Shown here piece by piece: positions 32,899 to 45,531 of a stretch of DNA of 64,000 nucleotides. The number at the start of each line of letters is the position of its first letter. Position 1 is the first letter of the stretch. The stretch is taken from positions 75,673,501-75,737,500 of the forward strand of contig CM027384.1 in NCBI GenBank assembly GCA_015680905.1, given 5' to 3'. A program made the position numbers and the translations under genes. This stretch comes from Coptis chinensis (lineage: Eukaryota > Streptophyta > Magnoliopsida > Ranunculales > Ranunculaceae). Below the pieces are notes generated by a model. It was not told the DNA's origin. It was given only the letters and a program-made list of their open reading frames with translations, and did no database searches.

Positions 32899-32969
32899 AT
32901 TTATAATGGAAAATCTGACCGTTGGGTATCTAACATTTTGGATCAACCTGTTGGGTATTGACCGTTGGG
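32899..32969 (-). promoter_or_regulatory. Internal promoter: TATA box plus MSA-type Myb sites (A)
   Basis: Minus-strand TATAAAT (32899-32905) is preceded by CCCAACGGTCA at 32916-32926 and again at 32959-32969. Both are perfect matches to YCYAACGGYYA. The sites are conserved with element B, although the surrounding bases have changed. Confidence 0.6.
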
Positions 32970-33382
32970 TTTAGAGAGTAGGCCCAGTGCATCAAGGAAC
33001 AAGCTACCATTTTAGGAATGACAATAATCGCATAACATAAATAATTTGTCATTCAAACCGGATGAAGATACAAAATTATGAGAAATCAAACTATATATCG
33101 TTTTTCATCACTAGAAAAATAAAAATACAGTGTATAAGGGAAATAAATGACGAGTCATTTTTTAGACTAAGAGGAACAAAGTCACACCGTGAATCCTCGG
33201 GGGTTATGATGATGAACTAGGGTTCCGATAATAACGGCGAAATCGCGAACTCTTAGTTGAGATAATTGTTCTTGTATGGTTGCCAAAGACCTAACCACCG
33301 TTCTTGAAATTGTTCTTTGATTAGCCATCATCATCATGTTTGAAATGGCCCCCGACGATCACGCGTAATTCTGCTTTGAAAC

Positions 33383-34066
33383 TTATCCCCGGTGGACAAA
33401 CATGTTACGCATTCCCGAGTTCATGTGTCTCAAAGCTTCCATGGGAGTGCTGATTTGGTGCATGGTATCCTCATTAAAACAGTTGGGTGGTGAAGGAGGA
33501 GGAGGAGGTACGTTATCACGCTCAATATCATCTCTCGCTATAGGTTCCCAATGGTCCATGACACATGTCTCGAAAATCGCAAAATTTTCAAAAGACCTTG
33601 TTTGAATTAATGGACTAGCGGACTGGAACCCTAAATTTATCATAATCTGTGTAACAAGTACAACAAGAGGAGCTGACCTGTCAGAAGCAGTCGTAAGTAC
33701 ATGGCCAAGGAAATGGACCATGCAGAAAGTTTCCTTCTTCTCCGAAGTATCGGAAGCAGATGCAAGAACGCGTCTTGTTGGCGTCGGACGTCTTCGATGT
33801 ACCGATGGCGTTGTAGGCCGACCATTCGTATTTGCCGGTTGGTTCCGTCAGAGGGAATGTTTGTACACGCATCTCGAGCCATCATTATATTCACCCTCGA
33901 GAAGCGTGTCAAACATCAACTCCATTGTATTCAGATACTCCAATATCAGCAGTGTCGGACTATTAGAGTTGATTGGAATATTCACCGTAGTCGATATCAA
34001 CTCCAACGTGAGTTCACGTTCCAACCCATCCGCCGTAATCCAAAACTCATTCGCCGGCAGCGGCGC
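33383..34066 (-). pseudogene. Element A ORF1, truncated at its N-terminus by the PBS/LTR
   Basis: Starts abruptly after the primer-binding site with NEFWITADGLERELTLELIS and continues TTVNIPIN. It corresponds to the middle of element B ORF1', whose N-terminal half is missing. The C-terminal part (33383-33721) has VTQIM, the Pro run NVPPPPPSPPNCFNED and a STPMEALRHMNSGMR segment. The deletion that removed gag-pol from element A therefore joined the 5' PBS to the interior of ORF1. Frame breaks occur between the blocks. Confidence 0.68.
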
Positions 34067-34068
34067 CA
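34051..34068 (-). other. Primer-binding site of element A (tRNA-Asp type)
   Basis: On the minus strand TGGCGCCGCTGCCGGCGA begins three bases inside the 5' LTR. I count 16 of 18 matches to the tRNA-Asp PBS typical of Athila elements (remembered form TGGCGCCGTTGCCGGGGA). It fixes the minus-strand orientation. Confidence 0.82.
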
Positions 34069-34071
34069 TTT

Positions 34072-36798
34072 TGATGTTCATCTTTTGCGTATGTTAGAGA
34101 TTTGATTCTCTAATTTGACAAAATGCAAATACAAAGATTTTTTCCTTACTCATGATATTCGTGTGCATAGTTTTGAGTAGGGATTTCGAACCATCCTAAG
34201 TCTAAGACAACTTACAATTTGTTTTTGCTCTTTTAGGAAACTAGTGAGTAAGTTTTAAAGTATGGCTGAATTGATACTAACTACTTGGTTTCTTTTAATG
34301 CAAACACTGAAAACTTTAAGTTACGTAAACATGCAACTAAAACAAAGATAAAAATTTACTTCTAGATAGGTGTGGAGAGTTAGTTCTCCTCATGTGAAGA
34401 TAACCTCTATTGTAACCTTCCTAGAACTCATAGACAAGTCCTAATAAAGATTAACTTGATCCCTAACACTATGACTCATCTCTAAGATCATATTGCTAGC
34501 ATGTAGAACCAAAGCAATAACTGATCTTTAAGATCATCACCTTGATTCCTAACTAGACTCTACACCAACTACCATTTTGGGATAGGATGTAGGTCTAGTT
34601 GTTCTTCCTAAACAACTTACTAAAATCACATCACAAAGATTATCCCTCATATGAGCATCATTAACCCCTCACAAAGGGAAGGTTTTAGCTCATGATCCTA
34701 AGGATAAAAATGAAAGATGCAAATAGATATGTATATGAGAAAGAGAAAGAAGAAGAATAATAATATAAGAACTCTCTTGCATTAAGAAGTTTAGATTTTA
34801 TTTAGAACAAAAACACAAAGGTTTCTACCATTAAAACTATTATAAGCTTTTTCATAAAAACTCAAAACTAAAACTAAAGGTTTAAATACAGAAATATGCA
34901 ACGTACTTAGGTCCTATTAACACTTGTATCAACATAGAATTTTTTTTCACAAACGATACAATGTACTATGCCCGATTTCACAAAAATAGCAATCTGTTAG
35001 GTTCCGTCAGTTAAGTGATGATGTGTCATTGTTTTTTCATTTTCGTTTTATTTGTATTTTCCACTTGGCATGCCACATCAGCATTTTCTACCAACTCAGC
35101 ATTTCCACCTCAGCATTGCCAACTCAGCACTGCCAACTCAGCATTTTCATTTTTTTTAACTGACTGAAAAATAAATTAATATTTTTTTTGAATTAATAAA
35201 TATATAAAAAAGAATAAATTAATAATTATATAATAATAATAAAATAATTATATAAAAAATAAAGAAATATATAAATAATATATTATTTTATTTATTATAT
35301 ATATTTGAAAATTATCAAAAAACTACAAATAATAAAAAATATATATATATATTATTTTATTTATTATATATATTTGAAAATTATAAAAAAACTATAAATA
35401 ATAAAAAAATATATTATAATATAATAAAATATATATTTATATATAATAAAAAATATATTATTTATATATTTCTTTTTTTTTATATATATATTTTTTATAT
35501 TATAATTTTTTTTTTTATAATTTATAGTTTTTTTTTTTATAATTTTTAAATATATATAATAAATAAAATAATATATTTTTTATATATTTTTCTTTATTTA
35601 TATATTTTTTATATTATAATATTTTTTTATTATTATTTATAGTTTTTGATAATTTTCAAATATATATAATAAATAAAATAATATTTTATTTATATATTTC
35701 TTTTTTTTTTATATAATTATTTTATTATTATTATATAATTATTAATTTATTCTATTTTATATATTTATTAATTCAAAAAAATTATTAATTTATTTTTTCA
35801 GTCACATAAAAAAGCGAAAATGCCGAAGTTAGTAAGGTGAGGTGGCAATCTTTGAGGTGGAAATTTGAAGTTGGTAGAAAATGCCGATATGGCATGCCAA
35901 GTGAAAATACAAATAAAACAAAAAATGAAAAACAATGACACATCATCACTTAACTGATGGAACCTAACAGATTGCTATTTTTGTGAAATCGGGCATAGTA
36001 CATTGTATCGTTTGTGAAAAAAAATTCTATGTTGATACAAGTGTTAATAGGACTTAAGTACGTTGCATATTTCTGTATTTATACCAAAACTAAACTAAGA
36101 ACTTCTTCCGGAACTAAAAAAAATTAATGCATGATAAAGGAAAAGAAGTCAAGGGAGTAAATGGAGTGCATCCCCCCTTGTTTTGTTTTTTTCCTTCCTT
36201 TTAGAATTCTCTCCCTCATCCCACGTGAAAACACACACACACATTTAATTCACTTTTATCCACCACATTAAAACAAAGTGACACCTTGCTTTTTTTTTCA
36301 CTATTAACACCTAATATTATTAATTACATGCAAGGTGTCAACTTTGCACCAATAATTTGGCACTTTTGTCTTGACGTGATCCATGATTGATGACTCATCT
36401 CTTCTTGTGGGCCCGAAAGGTGGGTTCATATGCTATTTCCATTGGTGGGTCCGGACGTCGATTTCTGCAATTTCTAGCCTAGCCGAAATCGGAGTCCAGG
36501 TTAACGAGATATGAGCTTCGAAAGTTTACGCTTTTCTTTACATAGTCCCATTCTGACTCGATTCTGTCATGTTTGAGTCCCCGGCTTTGATCCGTCTTTG
36601 TTTAGCTTCACATGGCTGATTTGGAAGAATTCATATATACATCGTTCCCCGTGCTTTAACACAGGTTTAACCAATATTTTCATGTTTACTGCGAAGACCT
36701 GTAAAAGTACGAAAATATACTTATTTCATGATTATTAAACACATAATTAACCAAATTTATATGTCTCAATGGGGTTTAATAATACAGTTTTGGGACCA
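34072..36798 (-). repeat. LTR of element A, right (5' LTR), with MULE insertion
   Basis: Starts TGATGTTCATC and ends GGGACCA. It is 2727 bp, of which 1207 bp plus a 9-bp TSD are the inserted MULE, leaving about 1.51 kb that aligns with 6579-8145. The shared stem-loop is at 36278-36339. Confidence 0.9.
34879..36085. mobile_element. Mutator-like foldback element (non-autonomous MULE)
   Basis: A 1207-bp element with terminal inverted repeats of roughly 250-280 bp. The left end is GGTTTAAATACAGAAATATG and the right end is its near-perfect reverse complement, ending ATTTATACC. The TSD is the 9-bp AAAACTAAA (34870-34878 and 36086-36094), the length typical of Mutator superfamily insertions. The left-hand LTR shows the empty site. 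The core (about 35160-35800) is almost pure A/T with long inverted stretches and no ORF. Confidence 0.9.
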
Positions 36799-36803
36799 GT
36801 AGG
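36799..36803. repeat. TSD (GTAGG) of element A, right copy
   Basis: Matches 6574-6578. LINE ORF2 sequence resumes immediately after it. Confidence 0.88.
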
Positions 36804-38177
36804 TTAATACTATTAATGAGTATTTTGAGAATGTGTTTGAATCTAGTAATCCTTCGAAGAGTGAGGAGATCAGTAATCTGTTTACTCCCTGTATCTCTGA
36901 AAGGGAAAATCATATTCTTAGTGCTTGCCCTTCAAGAGATGATATTTGGCATGTGGTTAAGAAGATGGGGGCTCTCAAGTCCCCTAGACCAGATGGGTTT
37001 CAAGGTATTTTTTATCAACAATGCTGGGATGTGGTTAAGGATAGTATTATTGATTATGTTCAAGATTTTTTTTATGCATGGTAAGATGAATGCTAGTTTT
37101 AATGAAACTTTTATTGCTCTGATTCCTAAAATTTCTAATCCTGATCATTCCTCTAAGTTTAGAATTATTAGCCTTTGTAACTTTTGTTATAAAATCATAT
37201 CTAAGCTGTTGGCAAACAGATTAAAGACTCACATAAATAAGATTGTATCTCCTTTTCAAGGAGTTTTCATAAAAGGTAGAAATATAGGAGATAACATAGG
37301 TTTGGCTAGTGAGATCTTCCATAATATGAAACATATGAAATCTAAAAAAGGTTTTGTTGCTCTTAAGATGGATATGTCGAAAATCTTTTATTGATAAGAT
37401 TTTCCAGAATTTGGGGTTTAATGAAAAGTGGAGACTTCTCATCTCCTAATGTCTTACTACAATCTCTTTTAAAGTGTTGTTGAATGGAGCTCCTCTGGAT
37501 ACTATTATTCCTGATAGAGGGCTGAGACAGGGAGATCCACTCTCCCCTTACTTGTTCATCTTGGTCTCAGAAGCTCTGTCTAGGATGATAGCTGTTGCTG
37601 AGCACAAAGGGGAGCTACATTGGATTAAGATTAAAAAATGGGCTCCACCTATCACTCATCTGTTGTATGCAGATGATCTCTAAGGCTAATCTTACAGAAA
37701 ATGGAAATTTGAAAAAGATTTTGGAGGCTTATTGTAAGGTGTCTGGACAAAAAATTAACTATGATAAGTCTAGCTTTTATAGTAGTAGGAATGTGAACAA
37801 TAAACATAAGAAGATTTTGAAAAGATTTTGGAAAATGAGGTTCTTTGGAAAAAAAAAAAAAAAATACTTGGGGGTTCCTATAGTCCTCTCAAGAAAGAAA
37901 ATAGAGGATTTTGATTACTTGGTTGATAAAGTTCATGGGAAGATCAAGGGATGGAGGGCCAAAGTTCTTTCCTTGGCAGGAAGAACTACCCTTATCCAGG
38001 CTGTTGTTCAAGCCACTCCTATTTTTGCTATGGCAACATATCTCCTCCCAGTTTCCACTTGTGAAAAAATAGATAAGGCTTGCAGGAGTTTTTGGTGGCA
38101 TGGAACAGAGGAAAGTAAAAGCATCCACACCATGGGGTGGGATAGCATTTGTAGACCTAAGGCACAATGTGGCTTAG
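36804..38177 (+). pseudogene. LINE ORF2, part 2: reverse transcriptase
   Basis: Continues ORF2 after element A. It has a linker (ENVFESSNPSKSEEISN), then LINE RT motifs: KSPRPDGFQGIFYQ, FIALIPKI, FRIISLCNFCYKIISK, FQGVFIKGRNI, RQGDPLSPYLF (about 37530) and the active-site YADD (about 37665), followed by a thumb-like region with KYLGVP and WRAKVLSLAGRTTLIQAV. A short deletion with frame loss at about 37385 removes the residues after KMDMSK, and another break follows YADDL. The second nested element begins at 38178, after its CTTAG TSD. Confidence 0.9.
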
Positions 38178-38910
38178 TGTCACACCCCGAATTTCGACAG
38201 AATTCGGAAAAACAATATTTGTTCCCGCCTCTTCGATTTTTGAGGTGTGATGCACTCTCAACTCCTAAAAACCCATAATCAGTTTAAATACGCGGATAAT
38301 TAAAAACCAATAAAAATTTAAGATAAACAAAAGTCCTTTTGATTTCCCAAGAACTCACAAATATGATTAAATTACAAATCTCCTTTCAACAACTATTTAA
38401 TTATAATTACAATTGAAAATACAAAACAACATTTGTTTCAACTAAAATCTATTACACCTTAAGGGAAAACAAAACATATCATGAATGCGACGCTAACGCA
38501 AACCACAAGCAGCAACAAACCTTCTTCAACACTAATTCTGTCAAGACTTATCAACTATGTTCATTTAATGAACACACCCGATAAGCAAACATGCAAATTG
38601 GGTCAGCATTATAAACAATGCTGGTGTGAGTAGCCCTAAAATACAAATCATATTAATACATATATATACCCAATAAATAAGGCAGTTAGTTCCTCCACTG
38701 AGGCGCCTTAACATCCAACGAATAATGCAACATCCTTAAGTACAATAATTAAGGCAGATAGTTCCTCCACTGAGGCACTTTAGCTTCCCAACAATAATAC
38801 AAAGGCATTTAGTTCCTCCACCGAGGCGCCTTAGGTTCTAAATAAACTAATAACCAGCCAAACATATTCTATACTTACCGCATTTCATGCTCAATTACAG
38901 AGTGGGTCGT

Positions 38911-40378
38911 TGATAAACATAAAATTTAATAGTTACCTACGAAATGAACAATGAAACTCAAAACGTAAGTAAACTAAAAACTATCTTACGTGTCTATATT
39001 TATCAAAGTTTCTACTCTCAATTCTATCGAAATAGAGTGGAGTAACAAATTCGTTCCACTCCTAGTTCTCTAGCATGGAATGTTTTCTAATCTAATTAAT
39101 CGGTCTTAAGTCTAATGAGAGATTTACGAAGGGTGTTATACTACAATACAATATGAAATTGATTATGTTGAATTTAAACTACGAATGCTATGGAAATATG
39201 ATTGTTTTTTAATCTAGATAAAGGATTAGAGGGGAATTGAATCCACCTCGAATCAACTTAATAACCTAGCATAGATTCTTGTATCTCGATTCTTATGTTC
39301 TTATGGCAAGAATTTCGAGTTCTAATCCCTAGTGTTCATGGCATTTCTACCAAATACTAACTAGCATGTGAGGTCGTCCACCCATTCTCATGGCGAATCA
39401 CAACCTTCTAGAGTGGAATAGATTCTACAATGCTTCTACACTATACCACTAAGTTTTCATCAAAGCTTCATCAACCCCTCTAATGGAGGTTTTAGCCTTG
39501 AGTCATCAACCCATCATTTCCCATTGAATTATAACTACACATCATATTAAAATTCTAACTTAACTAATTTAACTAACAATGTTTCAATCTACTTAAACTA
39601 CGAAATGATAATCAACAAGAATTAAAATTAGATCTATAAATTGAAATGACAAAATCGAAATTGATAAAAATAACTATTTTATTTATCTAATCAATCAAGA
39701 ACAATGATTCAAGACTTAATCTAAAACAAGAATTGGAAATGGAACTTAAACTTAATTACTCTACTGAAAACTAGATCTAGAAGTTCTATATAGTTTTAGG
39801 TCTAACTAGCTACCATTAACAAAGAGTTCAGCTTTGGTTTTATACTTTCAGATCCAAAAATCGTGCATGGGCTTGGAGCCATGTTTTGGGCCAGAGAATC
39901 GGGGCCCAAAACCCAATTCTTTCAGTCCAAAAAGGCCTCTTCAGCTGCAGTTGGCTTCAACAGACTTTTCGTCCACTTCTACTCCTCTGATTGGATCAAG
40001 GCTTAGACCATTGGAAATCTCTTTCCGATCCGGTCGTTTTGACATAAGGTAGGCCCCATTCCGAGGTCTGAGTCCAAAGATACGCCGCGGAAGTTCTCAC
40101 GACTTGTGTCTTCAATTTTACGCCCGCGTCGACTTTTTAGCTTTTGACCGGGCTTTAGAAAGGCTTTGTCTTCTTGAATCTTGGCCTTTAATCACGAAAC
40201 TCCTTAGTAACTGACCGTTGCAATCTCGCTAAAGTAGCACATTTCTGCACATAATGGACTTTGAAACCTGAAATGCATAAAAACACGTAATCAGTGTTAA
40301 CTCTTAATTATTACTCACATAATTAGTCTAAAAGTATGACTGTTACAGGGTTAAAACTACAGTTTTGGGCTCTTATCA
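38911..40378 (-). mobile_element. Solo LTR, Athila-like
   Basis: 1468 bp with TGATAAAC...CTCTTATCA termini and TSD GTCGT (38906-38910 and 40379-40383). Its right end (ACAGTTTTGGGCTCTTATCA) closely matches the ends of LTRs A and B, and the interior shares phrases with them, so it is a third, more distant family member. Removing it restores continuity with the inner copy (AACCAGCCAAACATA then ATACAATCAT region). Confidence 0.85.
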
Positions 40379-42096
40379 GTCGTCTCTACACAAGTAATTA
40401 GGTTGACCCACCCTTATGCAAAACCATATACAATCATATATTTAAAGATATATCATTAACCAACATATTACCATAATTATATTATTTAAGACTTTCTTTG
40501 CGTGTCCCTAAAATCACGTCGTATCTATGTCTTACCTAGTTCCCCTGGCTACCACAATTGCTACCCAACGCCGAACATGTACATCCACATGCCTCCCCTC
40601 ACATAATGAACCACTCCGTGTGTAGCTACCTTAAGCAGGATATCGCATACCAGATAACCCTCACAAGAACGTCATTATGTGAGTACAGCCACTATTCGGC
40701 ATAAAATATCGCGCGTCTCGTTCAAATTTTGCAAACGGAATAATCAAGCCATTATTCGGCAACGCCAGAAGGGCCAATCAAATCACTTATGCCCGAAGGG
40801 CCATTTAGATTCACTGAAACGCCAGAAGGGCCAAATCACATGAGTTGTGGTAGCTAGGTTCTAGGATTTTCGTTACGTAATTTATTCAGGTGTCATACAT
40901 TCATGTCTCATAATAATTCTTGTTCTATCTCATGCCAGTATACTTAATTGTACTGAAGCTCAACGTTTCTCGTTATAATAAAATCCACATTATCACGTGC
41001 TAATACTTTTCATTGCACGATATCCAAGCATCTCTATTTCAAATCTCAAAACTTACTATTTCACGTGTCAATCATATATTGCACTACACCATATGGAATA
41101 TCTCAAGCCTTCATACATACTACAATTCATTTAAGTAGCAATTAACTCGTACTAGTAATCAATCATATAATGTATTCGTTCAATATATTTATGTGAACTC
41201 AATTCATCATCAGAGGCACACATTATTTCCATTTCTGCACAATATAAATAGTATATAAATAATCAAAATATAAGTCCATTCCACCAAATATCAAAATATA
41301 ACGACTTTAAAAAGAAAGAATAGCTCAAATCCAAATATCACGCATAATTATTCGAGTCCAAATCACAAGTCAAGTCAAACTGATCAACCGTCAAAAGCCC
41401 AATACTAAAGTCCATGAATATGAGTCCATGTGTAGTTTAATTCTCATAGAAACGTATATATTTAAGTCTTATAAGAGTTCCCCTCTTGTTACGTGCCAAT
41501 ATTTATATTTTTTACACACTACTCACGTCAAATCTTAATTAAATAATGACAAACCAATTTATACAGGCTTCCACACCATTTTAGCATTTGATTTGTCCAT
41601 ACAATTTACATATAAATATAGCACAATTATACAGTCCAAAGTCCACAATCAAAGCCCAAAAATCTTAATATTTAAAGACCCCATTGAATCTATTTTAAGT
41701 TATATGGACCGGCCCAAAACCAAATTAGAAACTGGCTCAAAACACACATGGGTTCGGCCCAAAGAATTTAAACTGAAACCGGCCCAAACTTAAACTAAAA
41801 CTGGTCCAAAACTTAAACTAAACTGGTCCAAAACTTAAGATTAATTTCGGCCCAACAACTAACAAAGGTTTAGGCCCAAGCAAACAAAATAGAACTGGCC
41901 CAACCAACCAAATAGAATCGGGCCCAAAGAACTAAAAGAAATTGAAACTGGCCCAAAACTTTAATAAATGGAACTGGCCCAACAACTAACTCATGTTTAG
42001 GCCCAAAACAAAAATAGATTTTTGGCCCAAATCCCAACCGATCAACAGGTCATCTTCTCCAGCTTCTTCCTCCACCGCACCAGCTCGCACGCCGGC

Positions 42097-45000
42097 TGTC
42101 ACACCCCGGATTTCGACAGAATTCGGAAAAACATTATTTGTTCCCGACTCTTCGATCTCCGAGGTGTGACGCACTCTCAACTCCCAAAAACCCATAAACA
42201 GTTTAAATATGCGGAAAATTAAAAATCAATAAAAATTTTAACTTAACCAAAAGTCTTCTTCATTACAAAAATTTACAAATGAAAATACAAATAACTTTGT
42301 CTCGACTCAAACTCTATATCACCTCGAGAGAAAACAAAACATATCCTGGATGCAACGCTTAACGAAACCACAAGCAAAGAACCAATCTTCTTCCATACTA
42401 AACTCGTCAAGACTTATCAACTGTGTTCATTTAATGAACACACCCGATAAACAAACATGCAAATCGGGTCAAGACATTATAAAAATCTTTGGTGTGAGTA
42501 GCTCTAAAATATAAAATATAATTATACATATATATACACCATCCATATACAGTTAGTTCCTTCCCCGAGGTACCAGTAACTTTCAACAACTAATACAACA
42601 TCCCATATGCATAATAAAAAGGCATTTAGTTCCTCCACGAGGCGCCTTAGGTTCTAACTAAACTACTAACCAGCCAAACATATACAATCATCTATCTAGA
42701 GATATATCATTTACCAACATATTACCATAATTATATTAGTTTAGACTTTCTTTGTGTGTTCTTAAAATTCACGTCGTATCTATGTCTTACCTAGTTTCCC
42801 TAGCTACCACAATCGCTACCCAACGCCGAACATGTACATCCACATGCCTCCCCTTATATAAGGAACCACTCCGTGCGTAACCACCGGCGGGATGCGCGAC
42901 ACCGTAAATCCTCACACGGAAGCCATTATGTAAGTAATGCCACTATTCGGCATAAAATATTAGCATCTGTTCTATTTCTATTTTGCGAACGGAATAATCA
43001 AGCCACTATTATTCACGATTGCCCAACACATGGGTCAATCAACATCTTATATTTACAACATCTTATATATCACATACGTCCACACAGGGCAGATCACATG
43101 AGTTGTGGTAGTCAGGTTCTAGGATTTTCGTTACGTAATTTATTCAGGTGTCATACATTAATGACTCACAATCATTCCACTATATCACGTGCAGGTCAAT
43201 TACCTTATTGCACTAAGCCACAATATTTAGAAATATCTTAATTATATCTCATAACCAATTTCATTCTTTCACGTGCCAATATATTATTGCACTACACCAC
43301 ACTCCCGTGGGCAAATATTCCTCAATACTATACTACCTCATCACATATATAATAATGGAGCGGTGATACATTTATTTCTCCAAAACTATTGCATTTAATA
43401 TATACATCCCAATATATCATATGATATCACAATTGCTTCAAACGTATCGCATATATTTTTATAGCATTTTAGGAATAATATATCTCCTAAAGTTTCTATC
43501 TCAGCACGTGTCAAAAATACACAACATCAATGTCAAATCTTTCTTAGATAAGGACTAACCAATTTATACAAGCTTCCACAGCATTTTAGCATTGGATTTG
43601 TCCGTACAATATACAACATAAAACGTAGCACAATTAGACAGTCCACAGTCCACAATCAAAGCCCAATATATATATGTTTTATACACTACTCAAGTCAAAT
43701 CATAATTAGATAATGACAAACAACGTTATATAATGTTCGACAACATTTTATTATTATAATAGTCCATAAAATCAAATATGAGAAAAACTGGAAAAAGTCA
43801 ACATTCCACAGTCAACGGTCAAAGGTCAAAGTCAACGGCCAAAGTCAAAGTCGACATGTCATGGTCAAAGTCAAACTGGCATGGTCAAAGTCAAAGTCTA
43901 ATGTCAACGGTCAATGGTTAATAGTCAAAGTCGACACGTCATGGTCGAAGTCAAACTGTCATTGTCAAAGTCAAACTGTCGTTTCCATGTTCAACAGGTT
44001 CATGGTCATAGCCATGGTTCATGGCTAAAGTCAAAGTGCATGGCTCATGGCTAAGGTAATGGTTCGGACCCAACTGGCCAAGCCCAAATCTTAAAACCCG
44101 AAAGTCTAAAAGTTGGAAGACCCATTTAGATCTATTTTAAGTCCTATGGACTGGCCCAAGCAATATTAGAAACTGGCCCAAAACAGTTAAGTGGTTCGGT
44201 CCAAAAATAACTAATGTGGTCCGGTCCAAAACAACTTAAACTAAAAGAGCCCAAACAAAACAAATAAAAGGTTAGCCCAAACAGAAAATTTGGATTTCGG
44301 CCCACATAAAATTAGAGCTTTTGGCCCAACCAAACAACCAAGGTTTTGGCCCGGTGCCCAAGCCAGTGCCCCGGTCGGTCAACAGTGCATCTTCTCCAAC
44401 TGCCACCACCGGATCGACCACCGTCGACCTCCACTCGACCACCCAATCAAACCCACCAATTTTAATCCTCCTACAAACCCCTACCACTTTAATAAAACCA
44501 AAAATCTCAAATCCTTAAATCTCGATTTACCCAAAACTAGATCTGTAAAGAATTTCGGACCGCCATTAATGGTCGCTCCAAGCTCTCCATCAACATTCGC
44601 CTCCTCACTACCCCCCATTCATCAATCAACCAACCCACAACAACCCAACATTCATTCATCCATCTTCAATCAACAACAAAACAACAAAAACAATAAAAAT
44701 CAAATTACTGGAGGACGTCTGGGCGTTACTGGTCGCCGCCATGGATGAATTTTCCGAGCTTCAAACCGCCCCAACAGCACTCACTCAAACCCCCACTCAC
44801 CTCCAACAATACAAACCCACCGCAAATCGAAACATCACAACAAAAATTAAATCAAAACAACAGGATTTTGCTCTCTTTTTATTGTCTCTGGGCGACGCCA
44901 TTTGTGCGGACAGCACCATCCAAACTTCCACCAACATCGACCCACACTATTCCCATACCACCACAAGATTATCACAAGATTTCAATACTGAGAGAAAGAT

Positions 45001-45531
45001 TCATCGCTTTGAGGCTTTAGCGCCATTAATGACCGAAAAGAGTTTGACGGTTTAACCAATTTTAACAAAGTTTCGACGATCTATATCAAATCGAATTCAC
45101 TTTCGAAGTTTTAACAACTTTCGACAACACGACGTCGAATCAAAACAATATAATGAACAAGTAAAAACGAAACATTAAACGGTATACCGATATGCGAAAA
45201 ACTATAAATCCGTGAAATAGCCAAATAGCTACTCACGAATTAAAACCCCATTTAATCCTCCTCAGTCCAAACCGCCGTCGGGCTCCACCTCTCCTCCAAA
45301 GAAAACCGACTTCTCTCTCTCGCTCCATTTTCATTATTTTCATTATTTTTAAAACCCTATTCTCTAGAAAAATGTGTTTATATACTTGGGTCCGAAACCC
45401 AAGCCCAAAACAGACTCGGGCCCAAAAACCAGGCCCACATGTCCCGAGTCCAATCCAACCAATTTTTTTTAAAATAAATATTTAATTAATTAATAAATAA
45501 ATAAATCCATATTTTAAATACGGGCGTTACA
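42097..45531. mobile_element. Gypsy-LTR-like element (inner copy), nested in its own family
   Basis: 3435 bp, TGTCACACCCCGG...CGGGCGTTACA, TSD CCGGC (42092-42096 and 45532-45536). It carries a minus-strand TATATAAAC (about 45385). It also has extra sequence relative to the outer copy, including a GTCAAAGTCAA-rich array (43795-44060). The Pro/Thr/Asn-rich open frames at 44290-45055 show no protein family and are not called genes. Confidence 0.8.
43795..44060. repeat. GTCAAAG-rich degenerate tandem array
   Basis: Many variants of GTCAAAGTCAA / GTCAACGGTCAA / GTCATGGTCAAAGTCAAAC follow each other. Periods of 6 and about 18-24 bp are mixed. Present in the inner LTR-like copy and not evident in the outer one. 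Confidence 0.8.

Larger units (their letters stand above)
6579..36798 (-). mobile_element. Athila-type Ty3/gypsy element A (lacks gag-pol), host of nested insertions
   Basis: The element is bounded by TG...CA LTRs at 6579-8145 and 34072-36798 and a GTAGG TSD. It reads on the minus strand: 5' LTR on the right, tRNA-Asp-type PBS at 34051-34068, then ORF1, the tiny membrane ORF, ORF2, ORF3, a long 3' non-coding region, polypurine tract and 3' LTR on the left. Excluding element B and the MULE it is about 9.0 kb. No gag, protease, RT or integrase sequence belongs to it, so it must have moved with enzymes supplied in trans. A related autonomous element like B is the natural donor. The lineage rests on the PBS, the LTR/PPT pattern and the extra ORFs. 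Confidence 0.88.

Noticed and set aside
33383-33605. Host extensin-like gene (Pro run PPPPPSPP)
   Set aside because: The same Pro run occurs at 17640-17680 in element B at the same position of ORF1', so it belongs to the transposon.
34072-36798. A different, longer LTR family at the right end of element A
   Set aside because: The extra length is wholly explained by the MULE with its 9-bp TSD.
44290-45055. Open frames of 91-152 codons rich in Pro, Thr, Asn and Gln
   Set aside because: They lie inside the LTR-like element, overlap one another in different frames, and show only C-rich composition without a conserved motif.
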